Of a stretch of 64,000 bases of DNA, positions 23,716-34,788 are shown piece after piece. Each line of letters begins with the position of its first letter. Within the stretch, counting starts at the first letter, position 1. The DNA lies in the NCBI RefSeq assembly GCF_041146795.1, contig NC_135187.1, positions 37,099,056-37,163,055 of the forward strand, given 5' to 3'. This DNA comes from Maylandia zebra. Its lineage: Eukaryota > Chordata > Actinopteri > Cichliformes > Cichlidae. Both the position numbers and the translations under genes were made by a program. The notes beneath the pieces were generated by a model that saw only the letters and a program-made list of their open reading frames with translations, did no database searches and had not been told where the DNA came from.

Positions 23716-25016
23716 TAGTGATGTGACGTTCTGTATCGAGGCTTCGGAGCGTGTGTCGAGTAATGGAGGGGGCGTTTCCGCGAAGCGCGTATCGAGGCTT
23801 GCTTCATTTATGGGAGGAGCTGAAAATGATGACGTCCGCAGCCTCGCTGCCCGGCTGTACCACGTGACTGGTTCATGAAGTGGTTCGAACTTTGCCGCGA
23901 GATATGACAGCGATATAAACCCCTCAGACTTCATTCAAAAATGTGGGTGTTTGATGGAGAGTTGCGGTTAGTGAGAGTTTGGAGACCGTATGGAGGTTTA
24001 TGAGAGTGAGGAGAGAAAGTCAGGAGAGAATGGAGCCAGCTAAGAAGAGGAGGATGTCCTCCCCTGTGTGGGAACATTTTGATCTTATTCCTCCCAACAA
24101 GGTATGTAAATTTCTACAGAAGATGTATTTTCATGATACTGATGGTGCAATAAAACTTATGTTGAGCTGTCTTGACTTTTGTACAAGGTGAAGTGTTTGC
24201 TATGTGCCAGGGAGCTGGGATATAACAACAACACCTCATCCATGCTTAGGCACTACAGAGCTTTGCATGAGAATAAGAGGAACACCGATTGTGGAGCAAG
24301 ACCAGGTGAGCCATCAAATGCAATGATAATATAGCATGCAGTAATGTTACTAAATGATATAACAATATTATACAGCTGTAATAAGTTACGTGTGTGATAT
24401 TTATATCTGTGCTTTGTCTTTATTGTCTTTCCTCAGGAGAACAATCTCAAATAGATGAAGACCTGGTCAGCATGGTGATCGAGGACTCCCAGCCATTTAG
24501 CATTGTGGAGGACAAAGGATTCAAAAGATTTGTTAAATCATTAAATCCTAGCTATGTTCTCCCCACTAAAAAGGCCATAAAAGCAGTGAAAATTTAGTTT
24601 TTACAGAATAAAATGTGAACAGGCAGGACTGAGGCTCAAAGCCTCAGTGTGTAGCTGTCCATACCTCAACGTTACAAAAGCACAACTACTGTCCACACCC
24701 CAACCACACCTCACCTCACAGTAAATGATCATTTCCATTTTAAGCATTTCCAAATAATCATTTCCCATACTGCCACTATAAATATACACAGTATACTGCC
24801 ATCACTACAATATAGATGTTTTACACACTCCTTTTGTTGTTGACATTTACAGGCTGTGTGCAAAAGGCCACACTCTTCAAATTCATGCCAGCTATTATTT
24901 TTACGTCCAGTAGGTGTCCTGCTAGAGCAAATGAAGCTTCATGAAGCTTCGCGTTGGGGTGAACCAATTGGATGAAAAGCTTCAGTGCTTCATGGGGCTT
25001 CATCTGCCCATCACTA
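23716..25016 (+). mobile_element. Internally deleted hAT with spliced BED-finger transposase remnant
   Basis: Termini TAGTGATG and CATCACTA, with GAAGC-rich subterminal repeats at both ends. Flanking octamers ACTACAGC (23708-23715) and GCTACAAC (25017-25024) match at 6 of 8 positions, consistent with an aged hAT duplication. 1301 bp. The N-terminal exons of the transposase survive; the catalytic core and hATC domain have been deleted. Confidence 0.75.
24030..24597 (+). pseudogene. N-terminal exons of a BED-type hAT transposase (ZBED-like)
   Basis: Three exons can be read with consensus splice sites: 24030-24101 (MEPAKKRRMSSPVWEHFDLI, donor GTATGT), 24188-24305 (VKCLLCARELGYNNNTSSML then RHYRALHENKRN, donor GTGAGC) and 24437-24597 (EDSQPFSIVEDKGFKRFVKS then YVLPTKKAIKAV and a stop). 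The first two form a BED zinc finger with CxxC and HxxxxH ligands. The third matches the block that follows BED in hAT transposases. The protein stops about 115 residues in, long before the RNase-H-like core. Such a stub might still bind element ends, but that is speculation. Confidence 0.7.
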
Positions 25017-26476
25017 GCTACAACTAAACAAAATGGCTTCCTTTTATACTCTACCTTTTCAGGTGAGCATCCGGAATAGCCCAAGTACGGGGGTTAACTA
25101 ATCAAAATGAACACATAACCCTCCACACAAACAAACATACAATAACATTAAAGCACATCACAAACATATACATATTTCCAACACATACTATAAACAGACC
25201 AATAACATAAGCTTCACTCATTTCTATCTAAATTAAAACCCTCTTTAACCATACTCCCTAACCCGGCACACTGGTCTGCTCCAAGAGCTCTTAAACAGGT
25301 GATTGAGCCGCTTTCACTCTTTTGCTCCACATCCTGCAAGAAGCAACCAGGACAGGTGAGTACCTTTACAAGTTCTCATTTCACATACGTTTAGGTTATT
25401 GATAAATGATTAACTGCAAGCAGCTCTAACTTTGGCTCTTCTCCGACACAGGTAGGATGGCCAGGTCCACTGTCTCTTTTCCGTTACAAGCTGTCAATTT
25501 AATCGTGTGTCAAATAACCTAATAAAAGACTCCATAAGAACTAATGTGTTTTCTTTATTACCCTATTTTAAATTCCCAATCCAACAATTTATTATTAACA
25601 ATACCAACCAGGTAATGGAACCCCTGGTCTCCATTACAATCAGAATAAGAAAGAAAAGTATGTCTTTGTGCCCCCTTTTCCCTGTTCATGCCCTATCGGC
25701 CCCCTTGGCTAAACTTTGCTAGATCCGCCCCTGCACAGTTACCAGCCGTCAGCTGTAGAAAAAGATCCTGGTGTAGAAAGTAATATTAAATAAATCCTAA
25801 CAACAGTCAAGCTTAAACGTGCTGCTGTTGTTCAGCCACTGGTTTCCTCTTTCTGGCGCAAAAACAAAGAAGAGAGACGATCAGCTGATCATTGATCAGT
25901 TTCATGATTGAAGTAGCAGCAGGAGAGAGAGAGAGGCAGTCGCTCCATATATCGGTTGTTAAGCTTAACGCTGGAATGCTTTACAAACATTCAGAGATGA
26001 ACTTACACACTTGCTTTACTTCTCTCTGGGATCACTTCCTCAGAGATGAAATGCCGGTTTGGTAGTGAGGCTACAAACACACAGCCGCTCTATCACGTGA
26101 GCACACTGCTGCGACGTGCTACGGTTATGAGCCGAGTTACGCCGTGTAGTTTAGTGAGGTGCTTTTTTTTATATTTAATGGATCTGATTACATCTTTTAT
26201 TTCTCTCTGATATCCGATCCAGTAATTTGGGTCAGTATCAGACCGATACGTAATATCGGATCGGTCCATCAACAGCGTGTTCATCATGCAGACTGCAACC
26301 TGCACAGAAATATTACATCTGTTTTTTAATAGTTATTCAACTGTATTCTAAGCACAGTTTAGAGTTTACTTAACTAAAAATAAATGAGGTTAACATATGA
26401 TTTGTGTGTTTTTTGGGGTGTTTCGGTCATGTTACGTTTACCTGTCAAAGGCTTGTTAGAAACTATGAAACACATC

Positions 26477-26745
26477 GTGGCTCAAGAGTTGGGAGTTCGC
26501 CTTGTAATCACAAGGTTGCTGGTTCGAGCCCCGGCTTGGACAGTCTCGGTCGTTGTGTCCTTGGGCAAGACACTTCACCCGTTGCCTACTGGTGGCGGTC
26601 AGAGGGCCCGGTGGCGCCAGTGTCCGGCAGCCTCGCCTCTGTCAGTGCGCCCCAGGGTGGCTGTGGCTACAATGTAGCTGCCATCACCAGTGTGTGAATG
26701 ACTGGATGTAGTGTAAAGCGCTATACAAATACAGGCCATTTACTA
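26477..26745 (+). mobile_element. tRNA-derived SINE with intact A and B boxes
   Basis: The tRNA-like head carries an A box TGGCTCAAGAG at 26478-26488 and a B box GGTTCGAGCCC at 26521-26531, the internal RNA polymerase III promoter. The body (TGTGTCCTTGGGCAAGACAC) and tail (TGTAAAGCGCTATACAAATA) match the minus-strand copy at 50763-51090. The tail resembles L2-type LINE 3' ends, which presumably supply the retroposition machinery. Confidence 0.8.
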
Positions 26746-28563
26746 TTTACATCGTGCAGACTTCTGGATGTTAGAAGAAAACTAATACTGCTCATGAAGG
26801 AGACTAAAGGCAGGAAGGTGTCCTTTAAAACTAAACCTGTTAATAGGACCTCCCTATTTATATCACAGTTAATGATATAGCACGTGTATTTCAGTAATAG
26901 CCTGCTGATTTCAGTGGTGAACAGTCACACAGCTCCGTGGGCGTTATCTGTGATACTCCTTAACTATAACTTATCCAAGTTAACTTCAGTTAACCATTCA
27001 GACAGTCAGACGGTTCTTTTGCAATGAAAAATCTAAACACCCATGTCACTGGTAGGTTTCCAGCTGTTTACATTACAGCTGCTTATGCAGTAACCATGGT
27101 AACCACAGACTGTGAGTGGCTGGATCTACGCAGGTCAGGCAACAATTTTACATGTATGATCTTAAAACAGGACACAGCCACTATACGTGCTGGCCTCATA
27201 TCAAATGTGAAGGCAGACTGAGTCTATGTTTGACGTTTTTTATATCTAATCTTCCTCTCAAACATTTAAACAGCAGCGAGTCTGCAGCTGAGGGAATACA
27301 AACTCAAACTGTTCGAACAGGTTTGTTAATTTGGTGATTTATTAAATGTGTAACTGTTATTCTAATCTGCTGCTGAGTCTCTTACACTGATGAAAATGCA
27401 GAAAACACAGATCACACCTGTTCAACCAATCACTTTCATTCCACTTTGATCTGGACAAACTGACGCTTCATCTCTGTTACAGTGTTGCTATATGTTTGTG
27501 TTCTTTATGCTGTAGATTTTCACGTCTCTGGAATAGTTGGCAGTAATAAGGATGATTTTCTGTAAAATCATATAGATATGAGCCGTGACATATTCGTAGA
27601 TGACAGTTAGATAGTCAGCTGGGAAACTCTGTGTTAACTCAGAGCTGAGGATATCGTGGATATGCTGACCTCGCTCCGTGGTGTACAGGGCCGTTTACCC
27701 TCATGATTAATATTCACAATAAAAATATTAGCCGAACATCATGAAGTCTGTATGTGTTTCATAGTGTCGAACAACCTTTGTACAGTTAAAGCCAGCAGTT
27801 ACTACATGACAGAAACACCAACGTTATCTCTTTTATGTGTTTATACACAGGTCACGCTGATTACTGAACAAAAACCTAAAGATCAGCTGTTAATCGAATT
27901 TATTTGCTCTCTCTCCTCCTCAAACATGTTTTTGATGTTAGTTATAATTCAGAATTATACTGAAACACGTAGGACACATAAGAACATCAGGAAATAAAAC
28001 ACCGATAAATATAACCTCAGTAAAAGAAGTCAGCGGGGGTTACTACAGCTGTGTACCGGGGCCTGCGCTTTGTCGGTGGGATTGCTTGCGAGGCGAGCGG
28101 GTCTATCCCACGCTTTGCCGTGAGACTGGGCAGACATCTCCGAAATCATCGAAACACTTTTGCAAAGAGGCTGTATCTTGACAAACCGACCAGACACATG
28201 AAGATTAAACCACTACATTCTCCTCTAAAAAAATATTAAAACGGTATTTGGTAACACACAAACAGGGTTTTTCAAAGCTCAGTTCTGTTAGCTTCCACAT
28301 GCCGGTTGTTGTGTGCTAGAAACAATGGCCACCAGGCCAAAGCAATGGTTTTGACTCGATCAGCGTTAACCCCGCCCCCTGAGTTTGATGGGTGAGGCTG
28401 ACAGATAAAATTATTTCATGGTGAGACCCGAAGGAGTCAACTGTGCCAAAATGAATTAATTAAATGTGTCCAAAATATTTATTTAATTCATTATTTCCCA
28501 TTTTAATTAATTATTTAATGGTGTATTTAAATAATTCATTATGGCATTCCTGGCGTTCCATAG

Positions 28564-29890
28564 CCTACAGCCACATTAACTTGTGACAAGCATCTGCACC
28601 ACGTTTTATTCCTGTTTCATGGACAATACATTTGGAACTTTCAGTGTTTTCTGTTCTTGTGTCTTGCACATAAACCTTAAACCAATGAAATGGTATTGTG
28701 TACTTACTGTCAGCCTACCTACATCAGTAAGAAATGCCGAATTAGGTGATTTCTAGAACTTTGTGTATATAGTTTGGCAAATCGTTTTCAAACTCACCGC
28801 CGTCTTTCGCTACTCAGGTTAAACATGATATATGAGTCACTTAGATAACTTAAAATGTTATTGTTTGGCTTTTTTCAGTATTTTATTTGTTCCTGAGTAA
28901 ATCGGTTTGGCTGAGATTAAAGTTTTTACACAGCTGAATAAACGTCAAGCAGACAGCTGATCATCAGAAGTGTGAGATGCTCAGAGTTTACTCCGGTGTC
29001 CTGTTATATTTTAGATAGAAGGAGTTTATTAAACTTCACCGAAACAATCTGCAGATTTCATTAAACTTTAATAAACTATCATCTTGTCTTTATTTTTAGT
29101 TAGCACCTTAAACACTTAAAGCTGTCAGCTAATGATAGTTATATAAGAGCAGATGCTGCTGGTGCAATAAGCTGTACCTGTACGTCCAATGGATGATGAT
29201 CTGATTAGTCGACTATCAAAATAACCGTTTGTGGCAGCCCTAGTGCGCAGCAATCTGCAGTAACTTTAAGCATGTTCAGCTGCTTCATTCTACAACCTGA
29301 CTTTGGATGAGTGACTGTGGCAAGATACAATTTCTCTACTCGACGTGGTGATAGAGGCAGGTGCAGATGTGTGTTCATCTGGCTGCAGGCTACGGCACTT
29401 GGCCACAGGTACGTGGAGTGCACTCCACCTGAGACTGCTCCAGCTACTGTATGATCCAGCGACAAAAAAAGGACCGTATGCAATTTTTGGAAATTAAATC
29501 ACGAATACTGTTAACTTAGAAAGTTTACGTTTTAAAGCCAACTCGGGTCAAAAGTCAGAAACACACCAGCTGGCACACCTGAGTCACTCGCGCTACGGAG
29601 CAGTGTTTCGAAACATCTGAAGCTGCACAGCGTCTGTGTGCAGCTTCCATCCCCAGCTCTGAGGGGTTAGCCTGCTCCGTGGACTGTCACTTTTCCCCGC
29701 AGCGCCTCTTTGCTCCCTCACGGAGATCGTCAGTGTCTCACTGACTCACTAAACAGCCTCTCATCCAGTAACAAAAGCCTCTGACGGCGGACAGTCGGAC
29801 AAAGACATGTTTTCTTGTCGGACTTTTTGACCACCGTTGTCTTAGCTGGGCAATAGCTTAGCACCGCGGTTCCGGTAGATAAAACCGAGC
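28564..29890. other. No gene recognised
   Basis: 28890-28970 loosely repeats 22660-22740 (GAGTAAATCGGTTTGGCTGA). Otherwise apparently unique sequence. Confidence 0.3.
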
Positions 29891-29894
29891 AAAC

Positions 29895-29958
29895 CTTCGC
29901 CCTGCAGCTTCGGTTCAGGGTCCAGAACCACATCCGGGACTTCACGGTAGCGGTCCAT
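29895..29958 (-). CDS. Weak candidate first coding exon for the 12375-14002 zinc-finger gene
   Basis: On the minus strand, ATG opens MDRYREVPDVVLDPEPKLQGE plus one base before a GTTTGC donor. The phase (one spare base) fits the acceptor at 14003, which needs one base to complete its first codon. A GC-rich region with a CCGGAAGT (ETS-type) site lies just upstream near 30070-30078. The donor is weak, the intron would be about 16 kb, and no transcript evidence is available. Confidence 0.25.
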
Positions 29959-30140
29959 GTCTGCTCCGCTCACAGAACCGCAGAACACCCAGCGGCTGTT
30001 TATCTGTTGTTTGAGAGACGTGGTTTGCTCTGCTGCAGCATCGATAAAACGGGCTGATGTTAGAAAACTACTTCCGGGCGCGATTTTCACAGTAAAATAA
30101 TCTTTCAAGTTTTTTTGTTTTTTTTTCACTTTAGGTTCAA

Positions 30141-30187
30141 GTAAATGAGAGGATGTAAACGAAAGGAGTTTACATCCTCTCATTTAC
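30141..30187. repeat. Perfect hairpin, 20-bp arms, 7-base loop
   Basis: GTAAATGAGAGGATGTAAAC at 30141-30160 is followed by GAAAGGA and its exact reverse complement at 30168-30187. Confidence 0.9.
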
Positions 30188-30258
30188 CACATTTCATTCT
30201 TTGTTTTTTATTATAAGTAATAGTAGTAGTGGGAGTAGTAGTATAATTATTAACAAGT

Positions 30259-30357
30259 AGCTGTCACATATATGTGACAGCTGATACTCAGCTGTCACAT
30301 ATATGTGACAGCTGAGTATCAGCTGTCACATATATGTGACAGCTGATACTCAGCTGC
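30259..30357. repeat. Array of three identical perfect 24-bp palindromes
   Basis: The palindrome with half-site AGCTGTCACATA occurs at 30259-30282, 30290-30313 and 30321-30344. The spacers are GATACTC, GAGTATC and again GATACTC, so successive spacers are reverse complements and the array is itself palindromic. Period 31 bp, no mismatches. Confidence 0.95.
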
Positions 30358-30867
30358 AGTTTGTTACTGTGCTTGTTGGACCTTCTCGTTCAAACACCAG
30401 GTTGATGCTGCCAGCGTCTCCTCCTCCTCCTTCCTGCTACATGTGATAGAAAAGACTGTATATAAAGGACAGAGGCACCGTGAGGTCGCCCACGTTTAGT
30501 GCCTTTGGCTTTGTCTCATGTGAGGGTTACATAAGTTACATTTGAGAAGCGTTAAATGGAAAATGTCAAAATGAATAACAAAGGCATTTTAAACCATTTT
30601 AATCACATTGGTCAATAATGAATCATACTGTGCAGCACCTCAATGTGACGCGTTATACTGCAAACAGACAACAAAGACAGAAAACACTGAAACTAAACCG
30701 ACATTAAACATGAAAACATGTCACTACAAACGATGTTCATGTAACACTAAAGTATGACAAAAACAAACTGGAATGTGTGGCTCACTGTGGGTGCATTATC
30801 CATGATGCAATGACTCAAACATTCATTGCAACCACTTTAGTAAAGTTGAAATCTAAAATAAATCATC

Positions 30868-31060
30868 CGTGCATTTTCTTCCGCTTATCTGAAGTCGGGT
30901 TATGGAGCCGACAGCAGGGGCGACCCGACCCCCCTCTCACCGCCTCCTCAAACTTATCTGGAGAAACATCGAACCTTTCCCAGGACAGCTGACAGACGTA
31001 ATCTCTCCAGAGTGTCCCGGGTCTACGCCGGAGCAAATCAGCTCCTGTTTTTCCGACTAC
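30868..31060 (-). mobile_element. Degenerate Rex3/RTE 3' end
   Basis: The minus strand reads GTLWRDYVCQLSWERFDVSP and DKFEEAVRG, the decayed form of the Rex3 WRDYVSRLAWERLGVPP block, ending near ATCCGTGCATTTTCTTCCGC where the GATG tail would be. Confidence 0.6.
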
Positions 31061-31411
31061 TACTGGAACACAGTCGATGCGGAAGTGCGGAGCAGCTCCG
31101 AGGTAAAAGGAATGCAGCACTAAAGTCAGGTTTAGTGGATGAGTGCTGTTGTGAGTAACTGAAGGAAAGCTGGACATGTTGTTGTGCAGTCTTGACTATG
31201 CGCTCAGAACCAGAGGCAGTACATCATCCCACAGACAGTATCTGCTGTGGGTTGACCTTCTGAGTGGCTCTGATTGGATGCCCCAACATGCACAGAAGCT
31301 TGAGACTGTGACTCTTCACCTTACACTTGGCGCCCTGAGAGGTCAGCGCAAACATCTGCAAACTTTTTCTTCCCTACAAAAATCAAATTAACCACCTGTA
31401 TTCATAAACAT
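31061..31411. other. No gene recognised
   Basis: No recognisable coding or repeat content. Confidence 0.25.
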
Positions 31412-32765
31412 GTTTTTTGGGTTTTTTTTGCCTGTCCCGTTTGGATCTTTAGCCATCAGAATCGTTGTCTGAAGGCCAAGAAAGATGCCAAGTGGATTTA
31501 ATTTACCAAGTGGATCATCATGGCCATATTGGTCCATTTGATTGACCTTTATTATAATTATGAATTTATTTTATTTTCAGTTGCTACAAACGGGACAAAC
31601 ATGACTGGGGGATAGGACGGGGAGAAAGAATGAAAGAAAGAGAGGGAGAGAAAGAAAACCAAAGGGGAGAAGAGACGGCGAGAAGGGGGGGAAGAAAAAA
31701 CAAACAAAACACCTGGATCACCTGTATGGAGATAAAAAACCAGAAGAGAAAACAAACAACAAAGAGCAACATAATAAAAACAGCACCATCACAATAAACT
31801 AGCTAACAATAGATAACAGTAGATACTTTAATTTCACCTGTTGAGAATGAAAAAAGAAAACAAGCAGAAGAGAACAAGAGTAATAGAATAAACAACATCA
31901 CAATGATATATGGGAATATGACAGTAAATACTAAATATTAAACATTATTGTGCAGCACATAAGATCAACAGAACACAGTGTGCTTTGAGGTAGGAGCCAA
32001 AAAGGGTGTAGTTTGTGGGTGTGATCACCCGTGTGTACACCTGTGAGCATGGACGCGCTTGTATTTAAAAGGTTCCTTCATGTAATGATCTGCTAGAGGG
32101 TGTGGGGGGGCCACAGCCCCGTCCTCCAGGGCATGGAGCAGGTATGGAGGAGATCAAAACTCCAGACATCCAGAGGCCCCCAGAACACAAGAGACCAAGG
32201 AAGACCAACAGAGGGGCAGCCGCGCCACTGTCCCAGAAAGAGCTGAGGAGAGTCCCAGATGAGGGCTCACTCAGCAGCCGCGGAGCAGAAGCCAGGGGGG
32301 GTTGCAGTGACGCGCCCGTGAGCTCCGCCGGCAGCCAGCCGTGCCTGAGTGACCGAGCCCCAGGCCGAGAGGCCGGGGGCACCCCACCTCCGAAGGGGCC
32401 CGAGCGAGCCCCAGGCTCCAGGCCCCGATAAGCGGCCGCCAAGGAGTGAGCCGGTGTGTACCTGGACACCCATCCCCAGACACAAAGAACCACCAACGCA
32501 CCGATGTCTGAGGGAGTCCGCCACTGGCAGGGGAAGTGGTGGTGGGTGGAGATAGGCCTCCAAACCTTGGAGGGCCTGAGATGTCCCCAGAGAGGTGGCG
32601 TCTGATACCCAACCTGACATATAGACACAGACATACAGGCACACACAGACACAGACATCCATTCCCACCCTCATGCTCTCATATGCACTTACTCCACACT
32701 CAACCAACGTGGAGACAGACATAAAGAGACGCTGTACACACGATCACACTCCCCAAGCGTACTCT
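31412..32765 (-). mobile_element. GC-rich retroposon of unknown family, copy 2
   Basis: Reverse-strand copy of 8548-9814, with its A-tail seen as a T-run at 31413-31430. Similarity stops at 32765 (CCCCAAGCGTACTCT), so this copy lacks the first 150 bp or so of copy 1. A 151-codon frame occurs at the same place in both copies but has no recognisable domain. Confidence 0.65.
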
Positions 32766-33089
32766 AAGCATAAACATGTTAAGGTACCAGAGTCTGTTGC
32801 TGGTGTGCTTCCAGATCAGTTACCAGCTCTTGTCTTATGGCTCCTTTCTACATGTAGTGACAGGCATGGCTGTTGGAGGTGATTTAAACTGGAAGTCTTT
32901 TACCCACGTTTGATAGTGGACAAAGATTTATTAAAGTTATTCTAAAACCTCTGATTCTTTTTCCCTTTGTGCCCTCTCCTGTGTGGACTATCAGCCCACT
33001 CAGGTACTATGAAACAGTAACTGTGCCATGCTGCTGCTGGTAACACTGCCTAAGAGAAAATGCAAAGACTGTCTTTAAATCTCACTATA
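32766..33089. other. No gene recognised
   Basis: Apparently unique sequence. Confidence 0.25.
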
Positions 33090-34440
33090 TTTAGCAGCTA
33101 ACTGTAACACGTACAAGCCAAAAGGCGGATTCTGTTCATCTGGCTGCAGCGTTTGCAGTGAGAGAAACGTTTCATCATCATTCAAGTCGGTCAGAAAACG
33201 CTAATCCAGATGAACAGAATCAGCTTTTTAGGATTTCCTTACCTGGATGGTTGAGCATGCATCCAGACAACATGTAGCATGTTTTGCAGCGATAAAATCA
33301 TTACATTTAGTGTGAAACTGATGAGCAAGCCTGAAAAGAAAACAGCATTTTTCGAATCGACCGCCTCACTCTCTAAATGAGATTCTTGGTGTAAAGGCTT
33401 TTTAAGAATGAAAATGTCTCCTGCACTTCAACAATAATTAAAAATCATTCAATTCTGCCCAACTCCCGTGTACTTCCTGCAACTAACTGATAATGTTCAC
33501 AGAATGAAAGTTAAACCTTTAATGAACATTTACAAACTGTGGTGTCTGTTATGAACCCGCCCCTCCTTTTACCCCATCGGCCTTTAACAGCTGAGGGGTA
33601 AGAGCAGCTGATCCTGAAGGTTCAGAGGGGAGGAACTCAGATTGTCGATGAAACGACCCACACTGGATTGATTCATGTCCTCCATCTTTATTCTTTTGAT
33701 GTCTCTGTTTCAGAGGCATTGATATGGAGAAGCTTACTGACAGCCACTGATTCAGCTTCATTTGAAAACAAAAAGAGGAAAAGTGGTTGAAATCTTCACA
33801 GAAAGCTCCAAAATTATGTTTCTGTGACTTGACTTCAGTGGTTTTTGTTCTTGACTTTGTGTTTAGTGTGAAAGACTGTTGCCTACTGAATGTCCTGGTG
33901 CATGCTCGGTCATCCAGGTAAGGAAATCCTAAAGTTGATTCTGTTCATCAGGACGTTTTCAGTGGGAGAAACGTTTCATCATCATCAGGTGACGTCTTCA
34001 GTCTCAGCTGACTGCAGGTTTCCAACCTTTAAACAGGACATTTGCACAATGACTGAAACCAGCCCACTGAAGGAACAATGGGCTGGGAGGTCAGTTCCTT
34101 AATCTTAATTATGCAAATTGTCATGATCATTGATCAACAACCATGAGTCCCATTCACAGAGAGCTGGGGAATGGCTGCAATCACAGCATGTAAGATGGTG
34201 ACAGATGTACCCTTAGGCCCCTCCTCCATTCAGAGATGGTCTTTCCCTTTACACGTAAATGGCCTCCTTGACTCCGCCCTCAAACCAGCCTTCCTCCCTG
34301 TCCAGGATGTTACATCCTCATCATTGAAAGAGTCCACTGGCCTGTAGGTGTAAATAGACTGCAGAGTCCTGGCATCTTTACCACAGTGAATGCTTAAATT
34401 GTATTTATTGGCATATACCTGACATTCAAAGCTAAGATTC
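33090..34440 (-). mobile_element. Penelope-like retroelement remnant
   Basis: The minus strand near 34200-34320 reads NILDREEGWFEGGVKEAIYV then RERPSLNGGG, the C-terminal block typical of fish elements with a GIY-YIG nuclease, broken by stops. Segments at 33126-33260 and 33890-34000 (GAGAAACGTTTCATCATCAT and TAAGGAAATCCTAAA) are inverted copies of each other, as expected for the complex terminal repeats of Penelope-like elements. The reverse transcriptase core is absent. Confidence 0.5.
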
Positions 34441-34445
34441 AGCAC

Positions 34446-34788
34446 ACTGTGTTAGAGGCTGGGACTTGATGAATTCATCAAACATCCATCTTTTAAGTAT
34501 TAAATTTCAAATTGCATTAATAAACAGCCATCATGTCAAAAATAAAACTGGATCATTATTTATGTCCAGCTGAGAATGAATCTGGGCGCTCATGTTACAA
34601 TAAATTAACTCAAATCAAATCTACAGTCTTAGCAGCGCACAGTGATACAAGGGATGAGAGAACTGACAGCTATTACTTTAATCACCCCGTCTCAGTTTTG
34701 TGATGTAATGTGGTAACATCTGGACTGCTGTGTTTACTCTCACCATTTTTATTGCTAGTTTAAAGGCTGTATATATATATATATATAT
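34446..34788. other. No gene recognised; short (TA)n run at 34770-34788
   Basis: The TA run is the insertion site of the hAT that follows. Confidence 0.4.

Larger units (their letters stand above)
22909..26272. mobile_element. hAT-like element (ACCGATACCGATA type), interrupted
   Basis: The left end has TAGAGATGGCACGATACCAC and repeated CCGATACCGATAT. The right end has CCGATACGTAATATCGGATC then GGTCCATC. These are the subterminal patterns of a common fish hAT family. The hAT at 23716-25016 is inserted inside. Termini are degenerate and no clean target duplication was found. Confidence 0.5.
21496..28563. mobile_element. Putative 7.1-kb TIR element bounded by long inverted repeats
   Basis: Left arm 21496-21755 and right arm 28361-28563 are inverted copies. 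Both begin CTATGGAACGCCAG at the outer edge, continue through AATTAATTAAAT and ATTCATTTTGGCAC blocks, and end at CATCAAACTCAGGGGGCGGG. The right arm lacks about 75 bp present in the left. The interior holds nested hAT relics (22909-26272 and 23716-25016) and a SINE (26477-26745). No transposase of its own was recognised, and target duplications are not clear. It could instead be two independent MITE copies that happen to face outward. Confidence 0.5.

Noticed and set aside
26477-26550. Possible tRNA gene
   Set aside because: A and B boxes are present, but the sequence continues into a SINE body shared with 50763-51090, and no cloverleaf acceptor pairing was found.
28051-28239. 62-codon frame near GCGAGCGGGTCTATCCCACG
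   Set aside because: No domain, no splice context, and it lies within the 7.1-kb repeat-bounded unit.
30259-30357. CRISPR-like regularly spaced repeats
   Set aside because: Repeats are palindromic with spacers that are reverse complements of each other, in a vertebrate genome. Not a CRISPR array.
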